Below are positions 6,220-10,884 of a DNA stretch of 10,884 bases, piece after piece; the stretch's first letter is position 1, and each line of letters begins with the position of its first letter. This DNA is from JAHFLV01 sp964367845 (GTDB taxonomy: Bacteria; Patescibacteriota; Minisyncoccia; Phycocordibacterales; DATGWK01): contig CAYIYW010000021.1 of assembly GCA_964367845.1 (NCBI GenBank), positions 1-10,884 of the forward strand. The letters are read 5' to 3'. The position numbers were made by a program, and so were the translations under genes. A model generated the notes under the pieces. The model was not told the DNA's origin, made no database searches, and saw nothing but the letters and a program-made list of their open reading frames with translations.

Positions 6220-6729
6220 TCAATATGTTACCTCAAACGACCGCTCTAGATTGCGCGGGCCTTCTGAAACGGCGGGGTTGCTTGGCGGTCCTTCACAATT
6301 ATTGTTATATCCTCGCGACTCAATTTTTGTGTCTATGTCACCGGCTCCAGCATCTGTCTTTGAGACCCGCACGATGGCGCAGGATTTTGGCGAATCGGGT
6401 ACATTGAAATAAAAGGTTGTGACTACTACGGAACTTCCTCCTATGACAGAGAGAATCTCGCCTCCATTACAATTAATCACACCGAGTGCCTCTCCTCCAG
6501 GCACAGCAAACTTAAACAAACCATCCGCGCCACCTTTGAGGTCGTGGAATAAAGCGCATTCAACACCACTGTCGGCGGCAAAGAAAGCAACTCTTGACTC
6601 GCGTCCGGAAAATGAAATGAGCTGTTCTTTGTATGAAATATCCGAAATCGCCAGAGCGATAAGGAGGAGGGCGCTGACCGTAATTACGGCGATGAACACC
6701 GCTATGCCTTTTTTATAATTCCGATTCAT
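6220..6729 (-). CDS. PilX-like minor pilin / pilus assembly protein, 169 aa
   Basis: The protein begins with a short basic leader (MNRNYKKG) and a long hydrophobic helix (residues 9-29), then a polar helix ending in AFFAADSGVECALF (48-61). This matches the PilX N-terminal pattern, in which 'A..A.SGVE.AL' follows the membrane helix. Cleavage by PilD could occur after Gly8, but position +5 is Ile13, not the Glu found in most pilins; GspK-like tip subunits also lack this Glu. The C-terminal domain (about 62-169) is periplasmic or external, with cysteines at 58 and in the middle and late parts that could form disulfides. It is the last gene of the pilus operon, 15 bases after the PilV-like gene. 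The ATG at 6729 has no Shine-Dalgarno site. Confidence 0.8.
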   Translation of the reverse strand: MNRNYKKGIAVFIAVITVSALLLIALAISDISYKEQLISFSGRESRVAFFAADSGVECALFHDLKGGADGLFKFAVPGGEALGVINCNGGEILSVIGGSSVVVTTFYFNVPDSPKSCAIVRVSKTDAGAGDIDTKIESRGYNNNCEGPPSNPAVSEGPRNLERSFEVTY

Positions 6730-6744
6730 AATAGTCGGTTCATG

Positions 6745-7335
6745 TTAGAACCAATTGTAGATTAAGCTTTGAACTTTGAAAGGCGAAAATCTGCCGTCCT
6801 GTTTTGAAATCTGTACGGTTATTTTGGCTTCTTTGCCGGTGACAATTTCTTCAACAAAAATCTGGCGAATAAAACCGGTATCGTCGCCTGGTTGGGCCGT
6901 TTGGCGATAAAAAATATTGCCGTTTTCTGACACGGTTTTAATTTTGCAACCGTCCATGGCACCGCAATTTGCCAAAAGATTGTCAACAACGTCATAGCCA
7001 CAAGCCTCGTTTTGCGAACACGACGCTCCGCCGGCAGGAATTCCAGCAAGCCAGTTTATTGTGGAATTATTTAACGATATCTTTTGAAGATTTGAATCCT
7101 TTATGTTTTTGACGCCCTCAAGAGCTTCTTGAGCCAAAAATATGGCCGTAATTCGGTTACGAACCGCCGAGGTTGAAGAAAGACCCATTTGGGCTGTCCC
7201 AAAGGCCGCCGTAACGCCGACCAGAACAATTGACACCGCGACTAGCGCTTCAACGAGCGTAAATCCGGGTGTAAATTTGGCCGGAAATCCTGCGGCGAGC
7301 GTGAGTCCTTTTTTGTTTTTGGTTTTTTCTTTCAT
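6745..7335 (-). CDS. PilV/GspI-like minor prepilin, 196 aa
   Basis: This is a type IV pilus minor pilin. It has a class III prepilin signal: a 24-residue basic leader, then Gly24^Phe25 followed by TLVE (Glu29 at +5) and a hydrophobic helix to about residue 48. PilD would cut after Gly24. The rest is a polar head with 'AIFLAQEALEGVKNIKDS' (about 65-82), which is typical of the PilV/GspI group, and four cysteines in the central part that may form disulfides. I start at ATG 7335 because it lies one base after the stop codon of the preceding pilin gene (translational coupling). The longer frame from 7368 would overlap that gene and add an atypical leader. There is no Shine-Dalgarno site. Confidence 0.9.
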   Translation of the reverse strand: MKEKTKNKKGLTLAAGFPAKFTPGFTLVEALVAVSIVLVGVTAAFGTAQMGLSSTSAVRNRITAIFLAQEALEGVKNIKDSNLQKISLNNSTINWLAGIPAGGASCSQNEACGYDVVDNLLANCGAMDGCKIKTVSENGNIFYRQTAQPGDDTGFIRQIFVEEIVTGKEAKITVQISKQDGRFSPFKVQSLIYNWF

Positions 7336-7336
7336 G

Positions 7337-8041
7337 TTATTCAAAATCAGGAACACGCTGGCTGACAAGGGTCTGAACAGTAAACTCTGTGGGCGCGTTT
7401 CTCGGTCCGGCCAAAGCGTTGCCTTTTATGACAATCAAAACCTTCGGCTGTTCATAATTGCCGCTGGGTTCGCCGTTGACATTGACCGGAGTTGACCCGG
7501 TTACATAAAATTTCATATCGGTAATGTCAACTTCCGGCGCAGTCATCGGAACCGGCAAGATTGTATCGGCGCCGCCGTTTAGAGACAAACTTCTCTCAAT
7601 AAATCCGTTTCCGGCGCCGTTATCATTAAATTTGTAGGTGATAACATCGTTGCTTAAATCGTCACCACCCAAGTCTTCGTTAAACAAAAAATTTATCTGA
7701 CTATCTCCACCACCGATTCCTCCGGGACTAATCGGGCAGTCAGTGGGAGTAGGCGGAGTAGAAGAAAGTTCGCCGCATTGATAAAGCGTGCCGACAGCCA
7801 GCGCTTTAGTCATTGTGTCCAAAACGACATTGAGATTATTCAGAACCGATTTGAGCGACTGGGCTTTTTTGTTTGCGTCAAGAGCCACGACCAATGAGCC
7901 CACGCTTATCGTCATGACAATACTAAAAATAAAGACCGCCACGATTAGCTCGGTGAGGAGGAACCCTTGTTGTCCATTGACCTGCCCGCCGCTTTGTTCG
8001 CGACCGAAATATTTTATTTTTTTGAATTTGGGTTTGAACAT
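7337..8041 (-). CDS. PilW/PulJ-like minor prepilin, 234 aa
   Basis: This is a type IV pilus minor pilin. It has a 26-residue basic leader (FKPKFKKIKYFGR and on), a cut site at Gly26^Phe27, Glu31 at +5 within FLLTELIVAV, and a hydrophobic helix to about residue 54. The head domain follows: a coil to about 85, then a variable, Gly/Pro-rich loop with two cysteines (about 88-115), then a beta-rich part ending in 'VQTLVSQRVPDFE'. A C-terminal segment reading 'TVQTLVSQR' is typical of PulJ/PilW-like proteins from these bacteria. It lies 36 bases after the GspH-like gene and one base before the PilV-like gene, so these are one transcript. No clear Shine-Dalgarno site precedes ATG 8041. Confidence 0.88.
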   Translation of the reverse strand: MFKPKFKKIKYFGREQSGGQVNGQQGFLLTELIVAVFIFSIVMTISVGSLVVALDANKKAQSLKSVLNNLNVVLDTMTKALAVGTLYQCGELSSTPPTPTDCPISPGGIGGGDSQINFLFNEDLGGDDLSNDVITYKFNDNGAGNGFIERSLSLNGGADTILPVPMTAPEVDITDMKFYVTGSTPVNVNGEPSGNYEQPKVLIVIKGNALAGPRNAPTEFTVQTLVSQRVPDFE

Positions 8042-8077
8042 GGTTTAGATTCTTTCCCGCCGATGATTCTTTCTTGT

Positions 8078-8806
8078 TTAATTGATACTGTTGCATCCGT
8101 CTTCAGAATCTACATTTTCCACGGCAATTTGGCCCGTTTCGTAGACCACAACCTGCTTTTGTTTTCTTCCGTCCGGCGACACAAGGCAAATCGCCCAGCC
8201 GGTGCAGGCGCTTATACCGCAACTTTGCCCTATCGCTCCGCCTGGGGAGTATATGGATTCATATATTCCAAAAATCGCATCGGGATTCGGTCTTTTGAAT
8301 TTTATATCCAAAAAATGGTCAACATCGTTCCCGTCCTGGTAAAAACAAGGCCGGACATCTGGGTCTGACCACAAAATTCCGCACCAACCCTTGATTTTGT
8401 TACCCCGGCCGATTGAGACCTTTTCAACGCATTCCGAACCCGGAGCAATGTTGCAATCCATATCGCCCTCTCCCGGGGGAACCGTGTAGAGGCCGTCGCC
8501 GTCGCCGTCGGCAAAAAGAATGAAAGCGTCGATTGTCCTTTTATTAAAATGGAGCCCGTAGGGAACCTCAAAAGTCCCTCCGCCGGTCGGGTTAAACTGC
8601 TTGACACTGATGCCATAAACCTGCGCTTCTCTGACCGAAAGGGCCATGCGATAGGCGATATTGGTTATTTCGGTGTCAGTTTTAAATTTTGAGTGATTAA
8701 AAAAGACGACGCCTGAAACAATGGTGATAATCGCGACGGAAATAAGCATTTCAAAAAGAGTGAAGCCGGATTTGAAAGTAAATTTGTTTCGGGGTATTCT
8801 TGGCAT
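8078..8806 (-). CDS. GspH/FimT-like minor prepilin, 242 aa
   Basis: This is a minor pilin of the GspH/FimT type. It has a 14-residue basic leader (MPRIPRNKFTFKSG), a cut site before FTLFEM (Glu19 at +5), and a hydrophobic helix to about residue 37. Next is 'AYRMALSVREAQVYGISV' (about 51-68), the segment that in FimT/GspH proteins follows the helix. The head contains FADGDGDGLYT (99-108), an acidic loop that resembles calcium-binding loops, and eight cysteines that could pair as disulfides. I start at ATG 8806. The frame opens at 8869, but that would give a 35-residue leader close to the pilD stop. An AAGG lies eleven bases upstream, too far to be a strong ribosome binding site. Confidence 0.9.
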   Translation of the reverse strand: MPRIPRNKFTFKSGFTLFEMLISVAIITIVSGVVFFNHSKFKTDTEITNIAYRMALSVREAQVYGISVKQFNPTGGGTFEVPYGLHFNKRTIDAFILFADGDGDGLYTVPPGEGDMDCNIAPGSECVEKVSIGRGNKIKGWCGILWSDPDVRPCFYQDGNDVDHFLDIKFKRPNPDAIFGIYESIYSPGGAIGQSCGISACTGWAICLVSPDGRKQKQVVVYETGQIAVENVDSEDGCNSIN

Positions 8807-8887
8807 TTTTATACGGGCCTTGTGGTTTCTCGGCGCGAAATTCAATTTCGGCGTTAAAATCCAATACACAAACTTTGATTCCCCGCC

Positions 8888-9757
8888 CTACATTGTGAAC
8901 AGCAATCCCGCGAGACCGAAAATATCAATGTTCCAGAAAAAAGCGATGAGGGCGCCGAGAATGATGAACGGGGCGAACGGAATCTCGCTTTTCATTGTAA
9001 GCGTGAAAAGACGGCTGCGCAAACGGCCGAATTGGATAGCTTCCCCGCCCGCGGAGCTATTCGCCATCGCCGCGCCGTTCGCCAGTTTTTTCGCAAGCCA
9101 ATTCAAACCAAGCAGAAAGATGCTGACAACCGCGCCAATCCAGAACGCAAGAGTCAAAGCCGAAAGACCGCGAGCCAAACCCAGCAAGAAACCAACGCCA
9201 AGAACGAGCTTGGCATCACCGAAGCCGAGCCATCGACCGCCGGAAATCAGCCAGAGACCGGCAAAAAAGGTGAAGAAGACCGCGCCGGCAAAAAGAGAGT
9301 GTAAAAACCCGCCGCCGCCCGACGGAAAAATCGCCGCCGCCAAAAACGAGAGGATAATAAAAGCATAAACAAGACCGTCAGGAATTATTTTGTGACGAAG
9401 GTCGTAAACGGTGATGACGATGAGACTGCTCCAAATCGCCACCGCAAACAGAGAGAAAATAATCGGAAAATTTTGGGCGAATATGCCGACAAAAATCAGT
9501 CCGGTCGTAATCTCAACCAAAGGATACTGCCAGGAAATTCGGCTTTTGCAACCGCGACACCTGCCTCCCAAAAAACAGAAACTAACCACGGGCACAAGTT
9601 CATGCCACGCCAGTTTTTTGGAGCAAGAAAAACAAATTGAACGCTCCTTCCAGCCAAAAATATGTTTGCCGGTGTTGTAGCGGAGAATTACAACATTCAG
9701 AAAACTGCCGATGAGGGTGCCGAGAACAAAGAACAGAAAAGAGATGAGAAAATTCAT
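8888..9757 (-). CDS. pilD: Type IV prepilin peptidase / N-methyltransferase
   Basis: PilD is an inner-membrane aspartyl protease that cuts the leaders of type IV prepilins and usually methylates the new N-terminal residue. The 289-residue protein has the N-terminal A24_N domain with GTLIGSFLNVVILR (13-26) and the zinc-type cysteine pairs C42-C45 and C67-C70. Several membrane helices follow, with the two catalytic aspartates, Asp119 in YDLRHKIIPDG and Asp181 in GFGDAKL. The conserved KSEIPFAPF segment (256-264) is present. Length and order are normal for full, bifunctional PilD. A loop at about 225-255, rich in Ala, Ser and Arg, is long and poorly conserved. The gene leads an operon of four pilin-like genes that are its likely substrates. 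A TATAAT lies 22 bases upstream of the start; no Shine-Dalgarno site is seen. Confidence 0.97.
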   Translation of the reverse strand: MNFLISFLFFVLGTLIGSFLNVVILRYNTGKHIFGWKERSICFSCSKKLAWHELVPVVSFCFLGGRCRGCKSRISWQYPLVEITTGLIFVGIFAQNFPIIFSLFAVAIWSSLIVITVYDLRHKIIPDGLVYAFIILSFLAAAIFPSGGGGFLHSLFAGAVFFTFFAGLWLISGGRWLGFGDAKLVLGVGFLLGLARGLSALTLAFWIGAVVSIFLLGLNWLAKKLANGAAMANSSAGGEAIQFGRLRSRLFTLTMKSEIPFAPFIILGALIAFFWNIDIFGLAGLLFTM

Positions 9758-9779
9758 CTATGCTAAATTCAGCGGTCTA

Positions 9780-9785
9780 ATTATA
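9780..9785 (-). promoter_or_regulatory. Candidate -10 box of the pilD operon
   Basis: A perfect TATAAT on the minus strand lies 22 bases before the pilD ATG, between pilD and the HicB-like gene. A matching -35 box at 16-18 bases is not evident. Confidence 0.4.
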
Positions 9786-9808
9786 AAAATTCGCTCGTAT
9801 TAGGCATG

Positions 9809-10021
9809 CTACGGAATTTCAAAATTGACAAAAAGTGACGGTGTTTGACTCAAGCCACTTTGTGTAAAATCCTCATCTGAAAAATGGAGATTGGTTGCTT
9901 CCCGTATATTTGCAATAAGCTCATCAAGCGTGTTGGCTTGAGTGAAAATGGGAAAATCAATCGCATGAGCGATGTAATTTTTTTCACCTTTTGAGATTGA
10001 GAACTGTATAATATTTTTCAT
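9809..10021 (-). CDS. HicB-like antitoxin-family protein, 70 aa (orphan)
   Basis: The sequence fits the HicB N-terminal fold (a partial RNase H-like domain). Visible marks are Tyr16-x-Ala18, Asp22-x-Pro24 with IFTQ (25-28), TLDE (31-34), and N-I-x-E-A (38-42). In HicAB systems HicB blocks the HicA mRNA nuclease. Many short HicB-like proteins occur without HicA and have unknown roles. This one has no C-terminal DNA-binding domain (70 residues only), and I see no HicA-like reading frame (60-80 aa with the histidine motif) on either side. It lies between the prepilin peptidase remnant and pilD and has its own promoter. The promoter-to-ATG distance is very short, so the mRNA may have almost no leader and does not carry a Shine-Dalgarno site. 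Confidence 0.75.
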   Translation of the reverse strand: MKNIIQFSISKGEKNYIAHAIDFPIFTQANTLDELIANIREATNLHFSDEDFTQSGLSQTPSLFVNFEIP

Positions 10022-10043
10022 ATACTAATATACTAACAGTATA
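10021..10043 (-). repeat. Direct and inverted repeats at the HicB-like promoter
   Basis: TATACTAA occurs twice in tandem on the plus strand (10021-10028, 10029-10036). TATACT (10029-10034) and AGTATA (10038-10043) form a perfect 6-bp inverted repeat with a three-base gap. It covers the -10 box and could be an operator. Confidence 0.6.
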
Positions 10044-10065
10044 CATATAGAATGTTAAAATTCAA
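10038..10065 (-). promoter_or_regulatory. Promoter of the HicB-like gene
   Basis: On the minus strand TTGAAT (10065-10060), a 16-base spacer, and TATACT (10043-10038) form a sigma-70-type promoter. The ATG at 10021 lies 16 bases past the -10 box, which leaves a leader of only about ten bases. Confidence 0.55.
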
Positions 10066-10091
10066 GTGTAGCGTAGTAAGAGTCTTGAATT
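10059..10091. repeat. 8-bp inverted repeat between the pilD remnant and the HicB-like gene
   Basis: AATTCAAG (10059-10066) and CTTGAATT (10084-10091) are exact reverse complements with a 17-base gap. It is AT-rich and overlaps the -35 box of the HicB-like promoter. It could be a weak terminator for minus-strand reading of the remnant or chance. Confidence 0.5.
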
Positions 10092-10097
10092 CCCGCA

Positions 10098-10202
10098 TTA
10101 CCCCAGTTTTTTACCGGTGTTGTAACGCAGTATCACAACGTTCAGAAAACTGCCGATGAGGGTGCCGAAGACAAAAACTAACAAGAAGACAAGAAAAGTC
10201 AT
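10098..10202 (-). pseudogene. Remnant of a second prepilin peptidase gene (first 34 codons)
   Basis: Read on the minus strand from ATG at 10202, the frame gives 34 residues before TAA. It contains GTLIGSFLNVVILRYNTGK, identical to residues 13-31 of the intact PilD; 25 of 34 residues match overall. At DNA level 28 consecutive bases (10141-10168) equal those in pilD (9696-9723). The similarity ends at the cysteine-bearing loop, and no cysteines or aspartates of the active site remain, so it cannot be a peptidase. It is the broken end of a paralogous or duplicated copy. It might still be translated as a one-helix peptide: GGAAAG lies a few bases before its ATG. Confidence 0.85.
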
Positions 10203-10445
10203 TTACTTTCCGCTTTCGCGCGTTATTTTCAGTAAAAAGATTACGAATCCATTTTTCTGATTATTTCTTACGGTCCCAAAAACGATATTCATGAAATTAA
10301 CTATTTTCATTTACACCAAGTAGCCATTCATGCAATAGCTTGAATAAAACGGTCAGCCCGTCTTTTTCTATTTCGCGCTTTTCATCCCACGTCAGCACAG
10401 TAAGTTTTTGCGCTTTTAATTCACCGCTTGCCTCAATCAGGTCTT

Positions 10446-10478
10446 TTTTGTCCAGTACAGGTATTATATTGGACAAAA
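10446..10478. repeat. 9-bp perfect inverted repeat at the ATPase remnant boundary
   Basis: TTTTGTCCA (10446-10454) and TGGACAAAA (10470-10478) are exact reverse complements with a 15-base gap. No T run follows the stem in either direction, so it is not a standard terminator. It lies where the ATPase resemblance begins and may mark a junction. Confidence 0.75.
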
Positions 10479-10491
10479 GGGAGAAAAACAA
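10463..10491 (-). promoter_or_regulatory. Candidate promoter reading into the remnant region
   Basis: On the minus strand TTGTTT (10491-10486), 17 bases, then TATAAT (10468-10463). The -10 box lies in the loop of the 9-bp inverted repeat. It would read the ATPase remnant and possibly the pilD remnant. Confidence 0.35.
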
Positions 10492-10529
10492 ACCCGAACA
10501 TCTAGGATACATAAATATCGCTTGGAGAG

Positions 10530-10884
10530 CTATATGCCAGCAGGACAGGGATTAGGTGCGATTAAATTACTGACCGAGGACTTCAATACTTTTCTTGATG
10601 AACCGAGATAATCTACACACCACGCATTATCTGGGTCTGTTTTAAGTTGAACCCACGCCGCCCAAGTACTCGGATTTCCACCCCCAGCCATGGCTTGGTA
10701 ATAGCCAGCACAACCCGGACAATTTCCTGCCACAACATACGCCGCCAAAAAAATTTGGAGGCCAGCGCTTCCGAAATCAAAAATACCGGCATAACTTTCC
10801 GCGTTTCCGCTATTGTCATACACGATTTCCGCCTGCGCCCGAATTTGAGCCAGATTTTGTTTAATGGTCGCGTCAGCCGCCTTG
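10530..10884 (-). CDS. Type IV pilin, C-terminal part (start lies beyond the window)
   Basis: The gene runs off the right edge; the first complete codon is at 10883 and 117 residues are visible. It opens with 'ADATIKQNLAQIRAQAEIVYDNSG', the form seen in type IV pilins after the N-terminal helix (usually '..DA.IK..L...R..AE.YYD..G.SY'). The N-terminal GFTLIE segment must lie outside. The head has four cysteines (GNCPGC, AWCVDYLG and the final PCPAG), probably disulfide-bonded, and WCVD is a common motif in pilins of these bacteria. It could be a major pilin, since its head is larger and better conserved than those of the minor pilins, but this is inference. It ends at TAG 10530. It is likely processed by PilD and assembled with the minor pilins downstream. 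Confidence 0.85.
   Translation of the reverse strand, partial: KAADATIKQNLAQIRAQAEIVYDNSGNAESYAGIFDFGSAGLQIFLAAYVVAGNCPGCAGYYQAMAGGGNPSTWAAWVQLKTDPDNAWCVDYLGSSRKVLKSSVSNLIAPNPCPAGI

Larger units (their letters stand above)
10297..10512 (-). pseudogene. C-terminal remnant of a DUF4143-type ATPase
   Basis: The frame encodes 71 residues. From about residue 20 on it resembles the extreme C-terminus of AAA-type ATPases with a DUF4143 domain: 'ASGELKAQKLTVLTWDE' followed by an acidic stretch and then 'LHEWLLG', parallel to the usual '..LTVITWDE....PLWKWLL' ending. This is from family memory, not a search. The first 20 residues do not fit that family, and the Walker motifs and the rest of the ATPase are absent, so I call it a fragment. 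It begins 17 bases after the pilin stop and contains a 9-bp inverted repeat at the point where the resemblance starts. It might alternatively be an unknown small gene. Confidence 0.5.

Noticed and set aside
9758..10097. A hicA toxin gene next to the HicB-like gene
   Set aside because: No frame of 50 or more codons with a HicA-like pattern is visible on either strand around it.
10446..10478. Intrinsic terminator after the pilin gene
   Set aside because: The inverted repeat is followed by A-rich sequence, not a T run, on the minus strand, and by no T run on the plus strand.
10613..10819. A 68-codon minus-strand frame inside the pilin
   Set aside because: It overlaps the pilin in another frame and is basic and without domain features, while the pilin frame has clear family marks.

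Overview
The window looks like a piece of chromosome from a Parcubacteria-like member of the Candidate Phyla Radiation (Patescibacteria). This is an inference from gene content and protein style. The evidence is a compact type IV pilus locus with a prepilin peptidase and several minor pilins, a gatC-gatA pair, a variant NAD-dependent DNA ligase, and most core genes starting without a Shine-Dalgarno sequence. Every gene I accept is on the minus strand, so transcription runs from high to low coordinates. The plus-strand reading frames are shadows.

Layout in transcription order. At 10884-10530 is the C-terminal part of a type IV pilin whose start lies beyond the window. From 10512 to 9809 is a scarred stretch. 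It holds a C-terminal remnant that resembles a DUF4143-type ATPase, a 34-codon remnant of a second prepilin peptidase gene, and an orphan HicB-like antitoxin gene with its own promoter. From 9757 to 6220 is a pilus operon: pilD, a GspH/FimT-like pilin, a PilW/PulJ-like pilin, a PilV-like pilin and a PilX-like pilin. PilD would cut the leaders of the class III prepilins, and the minor pilins would prime or cap the pilus fibre. At 6152-5856 is a small hypothetical gene with a strong ribosome binding site, followed by a probable terminator.

From 5758 to 3626 is ligA. It is followed by gatC and gatA (3569-1754), two subunits of the GatCAB amidotransferase that makes Gln-tRNA(Gln) and/or Asn-tRNA(Asn); gatB is not in the window. 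At 1727-996 is a two-helix membrane protein with a HEPN-like cytoplasmic domain. Directly after its stop codon is a 22-bp perfect inverted repeat. An initiator-type tRNA-Met (824-753) with its own terminator comes next, then a second small hypothetical gene (655-200) with a terminator. The low-coordinate end is a 38-bp tandem repeat.

The points most worth checking are the degenerate zinc finger and altered NMN-binding residues of LigA, the initiator tRNA with one of its three G:C pairs replaced, the prepilin peptidase remnant and ATPase remnant around the HicB-like gene, and the membrane HEPN-like protein with its hairpin. I did not find a clear new multi-gene defence or mobile system.
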